A stretch of 64,000 nt of DNA from Synechococcus sp. CCY 0621 (GTDB taxonomy: Bacteria > Cyanobacteriota > Cyanobacteriia > PCC-6307 > Cyanobiaceae), in the NCBI RefSeq assembly GCF_019038465.1, contig NZ_JAFKRH010000010.1:1-64000 (forward strand), written 5' to 3'. Made by a program: the position numbers and the translations under genes. Shown in pieces: positions 8,402 to 16,532 of the stretch (within the stretch, counting starts at the first letter, position 1; each line of letters opens with the position of its first letter). The notes under the pieces were generated by a model that searched no databases, was not told the DNA's origin, and was given only the letters and a program-made list of their open reading frames with translations.

Positions 8402-9907
8402 ATGCCCAACGGCCAGCCCAACATCCTCATCCTCTGGGGCGATGACATCGGCCAGAGCAACCTCAGCTGCTACAGCGACGGCCTGATGGGGTACCAGACC
8501 CCCAACATCGACCGGGTCGCCAAGGAGGGCGGCCGCTTCATCCACTACTACGCCGAGCAGAGCTGCACCGCCGGCCGGGCGGCCTTCATCTCCGGCCAGA
8601 GCGTGTTCCGCACCGGCCTGAGCAAGGTGGGGCTGCCGGGTGCCGAAATCGGCTATCGCGCCGAGGATCCCACCATCCCCGAACTGCTGCAGCCGCTGGG
8701 CTACCGCACCGGCCAGTTCGGCAAGAACCACTTCGGCGACCGCGATGAACATCTGCCGACGATGCACGGCTTCGATGAGTTCTTCGGCAACCTCTACCAC
8801 CTGAACGCCGAGGAGGAGCCGGAGCTGCCCGACTATCCCAAGCCGGAAGACTTCCCCGATTTCAAGAAGAACTTCGGCCCCCGCGGGGTGCTGCACAGCT
8901 GGGCCAATGGTGATGGCACCCAGCGGATCGAGAACACAGGCCCGCTCACCAAGAAGCGCATGGAGAACTGCGACGAGGAGTTCATGGCCGAGGCCAAGCG
9001 CTTCATCCGTGACGCCGTGGCTTCGGGAGAGCCGTTCTTCGTGTGGTTCAACACCACCCACATGCACTTCCGCACCCATGCCCGTCCCCAGGACGTCGGC
9101 CAGGCGGGGCGCTGGCAGTCGGAGTACCACGACGTGATGATCTATCACGACAACTGCATCGGCGAGATGCTCAACCTGCTCGATGAGCTGGGCATCACCG
9201 ATGACACGATCGTGATGTACAGCACCGACAACGGGCCCCACATGAACAGCTGGCCCGACGCCGGCATGACCCCCTTCCGCAACGAGAAGAACTCCAACTG
9301 GGAAGGGGCCTATCGGGTGCCGGCCATGGTCCGCTGGCCAGGCAAGATCGCCCCGGGAACCCTGTTCACCGGCATCGTCAGCCATCTCGACTGGCTGCCC
9401 ACCCTGCTGGCGGCCGCTGGCGAACCGGAGATCAAGCAGAAGCTCCTGGAGGGCCACACGGTGGGCGCCAAGACCTTCAAGATCCACCTCGACGGCTACA
9501 ACATGCTCGACTACTGGACCGGCCAGAGCGACAAGAGCCCCCGGGTGGAATTCTTCTACTTCTCTGACGACGGCGACCTCACCGGCCTGCGCTACGACAA
9601 CTGGAAGTTCGTCTTCATGGAGCAGCGTCAGCCCGGCACCTGTCAGATCTGGGCCGAACCCTTCGTGACCCTGCGGCTGCCGAAGATCTTCAACCTGCTC
9701 ACGGATCCCTATGAGCGGGCCGACGTCACCTCCAACACCTACTGGGACTGGATGCTCGACCACGCCTTTGCCCTGGTGCCCGCCCAGACGATCGTGGGCC
9801 GATTCCTGGCCACCTTCCAGGCCTATCCGCCCCGCCAGAAGGCCGCCAGCTTCTCCCTGGAGGAGGTGATGGCCAAGATGACCTCCGCCGCCAGCGGCGG
9901 TCACTGA
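8402..9907 (+). CDS. Sulfatase (arylsulfatase family, Cys-type)
   Basis: Hydrolyses sulfate esters using a C-alpha-formylglycine made from a cysteine. The 501-residue protein has the N-terminal metal site ILILWGDDIG, the modification motif SCTAGRAAFISG with Cys55, GKNHFGD (about residue 107) and the second metal pair in STDNGP (about residue 275). The motif has Ala where the consensus CxPxR has Pro; the ITG/ISG tail that guides the maturase is kept. No signal peptide is visible, so it should act in the cytoplasm on an imported substrate. I start at the ATG at 8402 rather than an in-frame ATG at 8390. Its maturase gene follows 26 bases later. The substrate cannot be read from sequence. Confidence 0.93.
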   Translation: MPNGQPNILILWGDDIGQSNLSCYSDGLMGYQTPNIDRVAKEGGRFIHYYAEQSCTAGRAAFISGQSVFRTGLSKVGLPGAEIGYRAEDPTIPELLQPLGYRTGQFGKNHFGDRDEHLPTMHGFDEFFGNLYHLNAEEEPELPDYPKPEDFPDFKKNFGPRGVLHSWANGDGTQRIENTGPLTKKRMENCDEEFMAEAKRFIRDAVASGEPFFVWFNTTHMHFRTHARPQDVGQAGRWQSEYHDVMIYHDNCIGEMLNLLDELGITDDTIVMYSTDNGPHMNSWPDAGMTPFRNEKNSNWEGAYRVPAMVRWPGKIAPGTLFTGIVSHLDWLPTLLAAAGEPEIKQKLLEGHTVGAKTFKIHLDGYNMLDYWTGQSDKSPRVEFFYFSDDGDLTGLRYDNWKFVFMEQRQPGTCQIWAEPFVTLRLPKIFNLLTDPYERADVTSNTYWDWMLDHAFALVPAQTIVGRFLATFQAYPPRQKAASFSLEEVMAKMTSAASGGH

Positions 9908-9933
9908 GGGCGAGACGCCATGCAGGTCGCGCC

Positions 9934-10851
9934 ATGACTCCGGGGCGCCCCCCGGCGCGGGACATGGTCTGGATCCCAGCAGGCTCCTTCCTGATGGGCT
10001 CCGACCACCACTACCCGGAGGAGGCCCCGGCCCACCGGGTGGCGGTGGCGGGGTTCTGGATCGACCGTGCCCCGGTCACCAACGCCCAGTTCCGCAAGTT
10101 CGTCAAGGCCACGGGCCACGTCACCGTGGCCGAGCAGCCAGCCGATCCGGCCGCCTATCCCGGCGCCCTGCCGGAGCTGCTGGCGCCGGCCTCGATCGTG
10201 TTCGTGCCACCGCCCGGACCGATCGGCACGGGTGATCCCTACCGCTGGTGGCAGTACCTGCCCGGTGCTTGCTGGCGCCATCCCGAAGGCCCGGGCAGCT
10301 CCATCAAGGCCCGGGATCACCACCCCGTGGTCCACGTGGCCCATGCGGACGCGGCGGCCTATGCCGCCTGGGCCGGCAAGCAGCTGCCGGCTGAGGCCGA
10401 GTGGGAATGGGCCGCCCGCGGCGGACAGGCGGAGGGTGAATTCGCCTGGGGGGATGAGCTGCATCCCGGCGGCCGGCCCATGGCCAACACCTTTCAGGGG
10501 GACTTCCCGCACCACAACAGCCTGCTCGACGGCTGGGAGCGCACCTCACCGGTGGGGGCCTTCCCGCCGAACGGCTACGGGCTGCTCGACATGATCGGCA
10601 ACGTCTGGGAGTGGACCGACGACTGGTACGGCAGCCATGCCGCCACCGCCGACCAGCCTGGGGGATGTTGCCGGGAGGCCAGCATCGACCCCGCGTCCCA
10701 GCACGGCAGCCTCCCCCGCAAGGTGGTGAAGGGCGGGTCCTTTCTCTGTGCCCCGAGCTACTGCCGCCGCTACCGGCCCGCCGCGCGCATGGCCCAGGGG
10801 ATCGACACCTCCACCTGCCACATGGGCTTTCGTTGTCTTGTGAGGAGCTGA
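9934..10851 (+). CDS. Formylglycine-generating enzyme (SUMF1/FGE family)
   Basis: Oxidises the sulfatase active-site Cys to formylglycine with O2 and copper. The 305-residue protein opens with the FGE-sulfatase fold start MVWIPAGSFLMGSD. The core has EAEWEWAARGG and NVWEWTDDWY, and the catalytic pair is Cys272 and Cys277 in GGSFLCAPSYCRRYRPAAR, spaced exactly as in the aerobic FGE active site. The C-terminal HMGFRC is also typical. The pair of active cysteines separates true FGE from the many related ergothioneine or regulatory homologues. No signal peptide is present, matching the cytoplasmic sulfatase directly upstream. Confidence 0.93.
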   Translation: MTPGRPPARDMVWIPAGSFLMGSDHHYPEEAPAHRVAVAGFWIDRAPVTNAQFRKFVKATGHVTVAEQPADPAAYPGALPELLAPASIVFVPPPGPIGTGDPYRWWQYLPGACWRHPEGPGSSIKARDHHPVVHVAHADAAAYAAWAGKQLPAEAEWEWAARGGQAEGEFAWGDELHPGGRPMANTFQGDFPHHNSLLDGWERTSPVGAFPPNGYGLLDMIGNVWEWTDDWYGSHAATADQPGGCCREASIDPASQHGSLPRKVVKGGSFLCAPSYCRRYRPAARMAQGIDTSTCHMGFRCLVRS

Positions 10852-10854
10852 ACC

Positions 10855-11286
10855 ATGCCGGACCTTCCCCTGCTGGAGTGGATCGACCACTTCGCCATCG
10901 CACTGCGGGTCGTGCTGGAGGGCGTGTCGTTGGTGTGCGTGGCGCTGGGGTTTGCAGCCACGCTGCGCCTCAGCGTTCGTCAGACCCTGCGCCAGTCGCA
11001 GCTCCTGGGCCACGGGCGCCAATCCCAGGGGCGGCGGTTCAACAGCCTCCGCCTCACTTTCGGCAGCTGGCTGTCGATGGCGCTGGAGTTTCAGTTGGCC
11101 GCCGATATCGTGGCCACCACTACGACACCTTCGAACCAGAACCTGATCCAACTGGGAGTCATCGCCGTGATCCGCACCTTCCTCAACATCTTCCTGGGCA
11201 GGGAAGTGGAACTGGAACTGAAGTTCGAGGACGCCCAGCGCCAACAGAACCAGCCAGGTTCTCCCACCGATACCTCCCCGACCTGA
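10855..11286 (+). CDS. DUF1622 family membrane protein
   Basis: A 143-residue membrane protein with three hydrophobic helices (about residues 17-38, 68-90, 98-116). It has the DUF1622 pattern LEFQLAADIV, then IAVIRTFLNIFLGREVELE. The C-terminus is a short Gln-rich tail. The start is 3 bases after the FGE stop and the stop overlaps the next start (TGATG), so it is part of the sulfatase operon. The family has no established function; a role in transport or as a small channel-like subunit is only a guess. Confidence 0.85.
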   Translation: MPDLPLLEWIDHFAIALRVVLEGVSLVCVALGFAATLRLSVRQTLRQSQLLGHGRQSQGRRFNSLRLTFGSWLSMALEFQLAADIVATTTTPSNQNLIQLGVIAVIRTFLNIFLGREVELELKFEDAQRQQNQPGSPTDTSPT

Positions 11287-11672
11287 TGGCCAACCTCAAC
11301 AACGAACTGGCCAAGGAGCGCAACCGGGCGGCCGCTGAACGCACATTGATGGCCTGGATCCGCACCTGCCTGTCGCTGATCAGCTTCGGCTTCGGCCTCG
11401 ACAAGATCATCGGGGCGATCAACAGCAGCCGCTTCGATGGCAGTGCCCATGCCGGCCTGAGTGTGCGGCTGGTGTCCATGGGGTTCATTCTGGTCGGAAT
11501 CCTGGCGATGGCGGCGGCCACCCGCCAGCACCTGCGCACCCTGAAGCTGATCCGGCGTGACGACTTTCTCTATGCCGATCAGCGTTCGATCAGCACCCTG
11601 ACGGCCATCGCACTCACACTCATCGGTGTTGTCGCGTTTGCGCTGCTGGTGATGGGTTCCCCTCTCGGTTGA
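11286..11672 (+). CDS. DUF202 (YidH-like) membrane protein
   Basis: A 128-residue protein with the DUF202 signature NELAKERNRAAAERTLMAW at the N-terminus, followed by three membrane helices (about residues 24-42, 60-80, 104-124). The ATG at 11286 shares one base with the DUF1622 stop, so the two are translationally coupled. The following transporter gene starts 5 bases after this stop. DUF202 proteins are widespread, small and poorly characterised. Confidence 0.87.
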   Translation: MANLNNELAKERNRAAAERTLMAWIRTCLSLISFGFGLDKIIGAINSSRFDGSAHAGLSVRLVSMGFILVGILAMAAATRQHLRTLKLIRRDDFLYADQRSISTLTAIALTLIGVVAFALLVMGSPLG

Positions 11673-11677
11673 CCTCC

Positions 11678-12574
11678 ATGCCCCAGGCCGCTTCCCTTCT
11701 TGTCACGGCCACGATCGTGACCCTGATGTTCAGCCTCGGTCTGGGGCTGAAGCAGTACCCATTCCTGCTGCTCAGGGATCGCCCCGCCTTTCTCTGGCGC
11801 GTGGTGCTCGGCACCTGCCTGCTGGTCCCCCTGGCGGGGCTGGTGCTGGTGCTGCTGCCCCTGTATGGCCTGCTGAGCCGCCCGGCCTGGGTGGCCATGG
11901 GCCTGATGCTGGCCTGTCCCAGCGCCCCTTTGATCCTGTTCCGGGTGCGCAGCAGTGGCGGCACGGCCGAACTCGCGGCGCGGCTGCAGATTGCTGCGGC
12001 GCTGCTGGCCATCGTCACGATTCCGCTGCTGGAGGTCGTGTTCCGTGTCGGCGCCGGACTGCGCGGCTGGGAGATGGTGGATTGGGGCATCACTCCGGCC
12101 CAGGTGGCGGGCCAGGTGCTGAAGGTGCAGGTGCTGCCGGTGATCGCCGGCGTCCTGTTGGGCCAATGGAAGCCGCAGCTGGCCCAGCGCTGCAGCCAGG
12201 CCCTCGGCCGCCTGGCCACTGTGCTGCTGCTGCTGATGATGGTGGCCTTGCTGCTCCTGAGCAGTAAGCAGTTGCTGCCCTTCCTGCAGCAGAACCTGGT
12301 GGGGCTGGCCGCCATGGCCGTCCTCAGCGTGCTCAGCCTGGCGATCGGCTACGGCCTGGCTGGCGCGGACCCACTGGAGCGCCGCACCGTGGCCCTGGTG
12401 ACGGGCATGCGCAACACGGGCCTGGCGGCCCAGCTGGCCGTGACCTACGGCAAAGGCCTGCCCGATCTGGTTCCCGGGATCCTCTCCTACGTGCTGATCA
12501 CGGTGATCGTCACCAGTCTGTTTCTGAAATGGCAGCAACGGCAGCTGGCGCCCTCCGGCCAGGCCTCTGGCTGA
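11678..12574 (+). CDS. BASS-type (bile acid:sodium symporter-like) transporter
   Basis: A 298-residue protein with about nine or ten hydrophobic helices, resembling the Na+-dependent organic-anion symporters of the BASS superfamily. Fold features include MGLMLACPSAPLILFR in the first half and VTGMRNTGLAAQLAV in the second, where the crossover helices bind Na+ and substrate in this family. I use the ATG at 11678; an in-frame TTG at 11669 overlaps the previous stop. As the last gene of the sulfatase operon it may import the sulfate ester or carry the desulfated product. That job is inference from position. Confidence 0.8.
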   Translation: MPQAASLLVTATIVTLMFSLGLGLKQYPFLLLRDRPAFLWRVVLGTCLLVPLAGLVLVLLPLYGLLSRPAWVAMGLMLACPSAPLILFRVRSSGGTAELAARLQIAAALLAIVTIPLLEVVFRVGAGLRGWEMVDWGITPAQVAGQVLKVQVLPVIAGVLLGQWKPQLAQRCSQALGRLATVLLLLMMVALLLLSSKQLLPFLQQNLVGLAAMAVLSVLSLAIGYGLAGADPLERRTVALVTGMRNTGLAAQLAVTYGKGLPDLVPGILSYVLITVIVTSLFLKWQQRQLAPSGQASG

Positions 12575-12657
12575 TCAGGCGTTCGGGTCGCCGGTCTTTG
12601 GCACGGTGCTGGTGTTGCCTCGGCGGGGCCGCCTGTCTTTCGGCGCCGTTCGCCAAC

Positions 12658-12674
12658 CTGTACAGGCTGTACAG
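12658..12674. promoter_or_regulatory. Tandem CTGTACAG palindromes upstream of comEC
   Basis: Two perfect 8-base palindromes CTGTACAG stand side by side, separated by one G, in the 192-base gap before comEC. The GTAC cores are 9 bases apart. This resembles but does not fit the cyanobacterial LexA pattern RGTACNNNDGTWC, where the spacing is one base shorter. It could be an operator for another repressor. Nothing else is recognised in this gap apart from a GCC-rich simple repeat near 12720-12755. Confidence 0.35.
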
Positions 12675-12766
12675 AAGTCCTCCCGGCCAGGTAGGCGGCA
12701 CTCCCCCCTTGGGGACACGATCGCCGCCGCCGCCACCACCGCCGCCGACGCCGGGAACTCTGGAGC

Positions 12767-14758
12767 ATGCTCCGTTCCCCCCTGCTGCCGCTGCTGCTGC
12801 TGCTCCTGGTGCTGCTGCAGGCCCAGCTGCGGCCGCTCCAGCCAGCCGCCGGGGATCCGCTGCGGCTGCTCGCCGGTGGGGACGGGCCCCAGCCGGCGAT
12901 CCTGACGGGTCGGCTCTTGAGCGATCCGGTGGCCAGCGCGGCTTCCGGGGCTCCCCCCGCCGGCCAGGCCGGCCCCTGCCGGGTACTGCTGCAGACGGCA
13001 GGGGGCCGCAGCGAGTTGAGCTTCCGCACCTGTCCGGCCCTGCGCGAGGGCTGGGAGGTGCGGGTGAGCGGCCAGCTGCGGCGTCCCCGGCCGGCCCCCC
13101 ACCCGCTGCTGGCCGGGCCGGCCGAGCGCCTGGCCCGCCAGGGCAGCTGGACTCGCCTGACGGTGGAGGAGCAGGAGGTGCTGCGCCGGCCCGCCACCCC
13201 GATCGCCGATCTGCGCCGCAGCATCGCCGCCCGATTCATCGCCGCGGCGGGTCCGGAGCGGGGCGGCCTGTTGGCGGCCCTGGTGCTGGGCAGCGCCGTG
13301 GTGCCCCTGCCGGCGGAGCTGCGCGCCGACTTCCGGGTCGCCGGCCTCTCCCATGCTCTGGCGGCCTCGGGATTCCACCTCAGCGTCCTGCTGGGGGCGG
13401 TGCTGGCCCTTGGCCGGGGCCTCGGTCGCTGGACGCGGCTGGCCCTGGGCGGTGGCGCCATGGCCCTGTTCCTGATGCTGGCCGGGGCCCAGCCCTCGGT
13501 GGTGCGGGCGGTGCTGATGGGGGCCATCGCCCTGGTGCTGCTCGAGAGCGGCCGGCGGGCCCGCCCCCTCGGACTTCTTGGCCTGAGCCTGGCGGGCATG
13601 CTGCTGCTGCGGCCGGCCTGGCTGCACGACGTCGGTTTCCAGCTCAGCGCCGCCGCCACCGCCGGCCTGGTGTTGACGGCCAGGCCCCTGGAGCAGGCCC
13701 TGGCCCAGCGCCTGCCTGGGCTGGGCTGGCTGGCGCCCGCCGTGGCGGTGCCGGTGGCGGCCAGCCTCTGGACCCTGCCGCTGCAACTGCTCCACTTCGG
13801 TGTGGTGCCCCTCTACGCCGTGCCGGCCAACCTGCTGGCGGCCCCCCTGCTGACGCCGCTCACCCTCGGGGCCATGGCCCTGGCGGTGGTGGCCGTGTCG
13901 CTGCCGGCCCTGGTGGTGCCGTTGCTGCTGCCCCTCGGCTGGCTGGCCGCGTTACTGCTCCAGCTCGCCCACGCCGTCGCCGGCCTTCCCCTGGCCCAGT
14001 GGCAGAGCGGCCGACCCCTGCCCCTGCTGGTGCTGCTGTTCACGCTGGCCTTGCTGGGGCTGGTGCTTCCCGGCCTGGGTCAGCGCCGGCGGCGGCTGGC
14101 GGCTGGCCTGGGCCTAGGGGTTCTGGTTCTGCATCTGGTGCTGCTGGGCGGCGACCAGCTGCTGCTGGTGCACCAGGGGGTGGGGGGCCCCGCCCGCAAC
14201 CTGGTGCTGGCCCGGCACCGTGGCCGCGCCGCCCTGGTCAGCACCCGCGCCGATGGCTTCAGCTGCCGCCAGGCCGGCCAGCTGGCCCAGGGGCTGGGGG
14301 TGGCCCGCTTCGACTGGACCCTGCTGCTGGATCCGGTGGCGGGCGCCGATCCGGCCTGCTGGAGCCGTCTGGCGGCGCGGGTGGTGGCCTATGGCGATGG
14401 GGCGGCCCCTTTGGCGGCCGGTCAGCGGCTGGCGAGCCAGGGGCTGGCGGTGCAGGCCCTGGCCATGGACAGCCACGCCCTGCGTCTGCAGCTGGGCCGT
14501 CAGCGCTGGTTGCTGCTGCCCGATCGGCAGTCACTGGCCAGCTGGCGATCGGGCCAAACAGCAACGGCTGCAAAGGCGTCCGCAGGCAAGGCGGCGGAGT
14601 CCGTGTGGCTGGGCGTCCGCCCCCGGCCCGCCGACCACCGCGCCCTGCTGGCCCACGGGCCGCGGCAGGTGTGGCTCAGTGGACCTGGCCCCGCCGGAGC
14701 CCCCCTGCCGCGGGGGTGGCGGGCCAGTGGGCCGAACGGCGCGCTGACCGCTCCGTAA
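12767..14758 (+). CDS. comEC: ComEC/Rec2-type DNA uptake channel protein
   Basis: Predicted inner-membrane channel that passes single-stranded DNA into the cytoplasm during natural transformation. The 663-residue protein has an N-terminal membrane segment, a soluble OB-like domain (about 30-140), then the Competence domain. That domain carries ALVLGS, GLSHALAASGFHLSVLLG and VVRAVLMGAIAL, and about ten hydrophobic helices. The last 200 residues occupy the place of the metallo-beta-lactamase-like domain, but I find no HxHxDH motif there, and the protein is shorter than full ComEC proteins. The ATG at 12767 is the first start preceding the membrane segment. Confidence 0.9.
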   Translation: MLRSPLLPLLLLLLVLLQAQLRPLQPAAGDPLRLLAGGDGPQPAILTGRLLSDPVASAASGAPPAGQAGPCRVLLQTAGGRSELSFRTCPALREGWEVRVSGQLRRPRPAPHPLLAGPAERLARQGSWTRLTVEEQEVLRRPATPIADLRRSIAARFIAAAGPERGGLLAALVLGSAVVPLPAELRADFRVAGLSHALAASGFHLSVLLGAVLALGRGLGRWTRLALGGGAMALFLMLAGAQPSVVRAVLMGAIALVLLESGRRARPLGLLGLSLAGMLLLRPAWLHDVGFQLSAAATAGLVLTARPLEQALAQRLPGLGWLAPAVAVPVAASLWTLPLQLLHFGVVPLYAVPANLLAAPLLTPLTLGAMALAVVAVSLPALVVPLLLPLGWLAALLLQLAHAVAGLPLAQWQSGRPLPLLVLLFTLALLGLVLPGLGQRRRRLAAGLGLGVLVLHLVLLGGDQLLLVHQGVGGPARNLVLARHRGRAALVSTRADGFSCRQAGQLAQGLGVARFDWTLLLDPVAGADPACWSRLAARVVAYGDGAAPLAAGQRLASQGLAVQALAMDSHALRLQLGRQRWLLLPDRQSLASWRSGQTATAAKASAGKAAESVWLGVRPRPADHRALLAHGPRQVWLSGPGPAGAPLPRGWRASGPNGALTAP

Positions 14759-14781
14759 GATGCTGTCTGGCCGAAGGGTCA

Positions 14782-14866
14782 GGAGAGGTGGCTGAGTGGT
14801 CGAAAGCGAACGACTCGAAATCGTTTGAAGGGAAACCTTCCGTGGGTTCGAATCCCACCCTCTCCG
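14782..14866 (+). tRNA. tRNA-Ser (anticodon CGA)
   Basis: An 85-base tRNA with a long variable arm, as expected for serine. The acceptor stem GGAGAGG pairs with CCTCTCC, followed by discriminator G at 14866. The anticodon stem AACGA/TCGTT encloses loop CTCGAAA, giving anticodon CGA at 14816-14818 (reads UCG). The T-arm is GTGGG-TTCGAAT-CCCAC. CCA is not encoded. Confidence 0.97.
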
Positions 14867-14923
14867 TTTCACTTCAACAGCCAGCGTGGCCGTTGCCATC
14901 AACCTGACAACGCCAGGCTTGAA

Positions 14924-15166
14924 TCAGGAATGGAACAGCAACACCAGGCCTGATTTCACCTGGTGAAACTCCCGTTCCTCCCGGCTCAGATCCAGGCCCA
15001 CCTGCAGCCCCTCCTTCAGCGCCACATCAAACGGCGGGGCCGGTGGCGGCTTGCCGTCGCACCAGAGCGCCGCAATGCCCACCGAGGTGGCATGCCAGCG
15101 GAAACAGGCGGTCTCGCCGATGGAAGGCTCAAGCAGGGCGTCTTCGAGAAGCTCGCGGATCGCCAT
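14924..15166 (-). CDS. Small soluble protein of unknown function
   Basis: An 80-residue acidic protein starting with ATG, divergent from the GT4 gene with 107 bases between starts. It has an N-terminal helix [14 protein letters not shown], then beta-like segments [19 protein letters not shown] and a hydrophobic C-terminal stretch. No signal peptide, membrane helix or known motif is visible. Codon use matches its neighbours, so I accept it as a gene. Confidence 0.6.
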   Translation of the reverse strand: MAIRELLEDALLEPSIGETACFRWHATSVGIAALWCDGKPPPAPPFDVALKEGLQVGLDLSREEREFHQVKSGLVLLFHS

Positions 15167-15273
15167 CGTGTCCCGGCTCTCGCCATCCCAGTCGTCGCCT
15201 TAGCTTCGGCAGGGAGCCCCGCAAGGGCAATCGGCTGAGAGTTTTCGTGATACTGGCGCCTACGGTGCCTGGC

Positions 15274-16467
15274 ATGGAGGCCTTCCCCACACCTGTCGCC
15301 CTGGTGCACGAGTGGTTCACCCCCCGGTCCGTGGGTGGGTCCGAGCAGGTGGTGGCGGAACTCGATCGGCTCTTGCTGGAGAGGGGAGCCCCGCCCGAGC
15401 TCTTCGCCCTCGTGGACGGGGAAAGCGACCGGCCCGGCAGCTGGCTGTCAGGGCGCCACGTCCAGACCAGCTTCATTCAGCGGCTGCCCTGGGGGGTGAG
15501 CCACGTCCAGCAATACCTGCCACTGCTGCCCCTGGCCATCGAGCAACTCGACCTGTCAGGCCATCCCCTGGTGATCAGCAGCAGCCATCTGGTGGCCAAA
15601 GGGGTGATCACCGGCCCGGATCAGCTGCACGTCAGCTATGTGCACACCCCGGCCCGCTACGCCTGGGACCAGATGCACCCCTACCTGGCCCGTTCCGCCC
15701 TGGCCCGCGGTCCCCTGGGTCCCCTGGTGCGGCTGCAGCTGCACCAGTTGCGTCAATGGGACGTGGTCAGCAGCGCCCGGGTGGATGCCCTGGTGGCCAA
15801 TTCGCGCTTCACCGCCCGCCGGATCCGCTCCTTCTGGCGCCGGAGTGCCCACGTGATCCATCCCCCCGTGGCTGTGGAGCGGTTCCGTTGGGATCAGCCC
15901 CGGGACGATGTTTATGTGAGCCTCTGCCGGTTGGTGCCCAACAAGCGGGTGGATGTGGTGGTGGAAGCCTTCAACCGCACCGGGCTGCCCCTGGTGGTGC
16001 TCGGCGATGGCCCCGAGCGGCGGCGGCTGGAGGCGATGGCGGGGCCCCAGGTCCGCTTCCTCGGTCGCCTGTCGGATCAGGAGACCGCCGGTTGGTTGGA
16101 GCGGGCCCGGGCCTTTGTATACGCCGGGATGGAGGACTTCGGCATCGCCCCGGTGGAGGCCATGGCCGCCGGTGCCCCGGTGATCGCCTTGGGTCAGGGC
16201 GGGGTGCTCGACAGTGTGCGCTGCCTCAGGCAGGGGGAGCCAGGCCCCACCGGCCTGCTGTTCCCGGAGCAGAGCGCCAGCAGCCTGGCGGCGGCCCTGG
16301 AGCAGTTTGAGGCGGGCCGGCTGTGGCGATCGCTGCCGGCGGAGGGGCAGCGGCTCTGGGCCGAGGGCTTTGCCCCGGAAGTCTTCCGGCAACGCATGCA
16401 TACGCTGCTGGAGAAGCTGTGGCAGCAGCACCTCCGCCGCCTTTGCCGTCCTGTGCCTCTGATCTGA
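15274..16467 (+). CDS. GT4 family glycosyltransferase
   Basis: Retaining GT-B glycosyltransferase of 397 residues, using a nucleotide sugar to extend a cell-surface or exopolysaccharide chain at the cytoplasmic face. The N-domain starts [20 protein letters not shown], a glycine loop typical of GT4. The C-domain has [32 protein letters not shown] and the E-x7-E motif region [21 protein letters not shown], which binds the sugar nucleotide. The ATG at 15274 is used; the upstream reading frame overlaps the divergent gene. A sugar transferase gene follows 65 bases later, so both likely act in one polysaccharide pathway. Confidence 0.92.
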   Translation: MEAFPTPVALVHEWFTPRSVGGSEQVVAELDRLLLERGAPPELFALVDGESDRPGSWLSGRHVQTSFIQRLPWGVSHVQQYLPLLPLAIEQLDLSGHPLVISSSHLVAKGVITGPDQLHVSYVHTPARYAWDQMHPYLARSALARGPLGPLVRLQLHQLRQWDVVSSARVDALVANSRFTARRIRSFWRRSAHVIHPPVAVERFRWDQPRDDVYVSLCRLVPNKRVDVVVEAFNRTGLPLVVLGDGPERRRLEAMAGPQVRFLGRLSDQETAGWLERARAFVYAGMEDFGIAPVEAMAAGAPVIALGQGGVLDSVRCLRQGEPGPTGLLFPEQSASSLAAALEQFEAGRLWRSLPAEGQRLWAEGFAPEVFRQRMHTLLEKLWQQHLRRLCRPVPLI

Positions 16468-16532
16468 GTGGCCCTCCACCCTGGAGTTCTGGTCGGGCTG
16501 ATCCTTAACTTCATCTATCGAAGCAGTCCCCC

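Noticed and set aside
12658-12674. LexA (SOS) box upstream of comEC
   Set aside because: GTAC cores are spaced one base too far for the cyanobacterial LexA pattern; kept only as an unassigned repeat.
12529-14907. 792-codon plus-strand open frame overlapping comEC
   Set aside because: Different frame from comEC, Pro/Gly/Ala-rich and low complexity; it even runs through tRNA-Ser.
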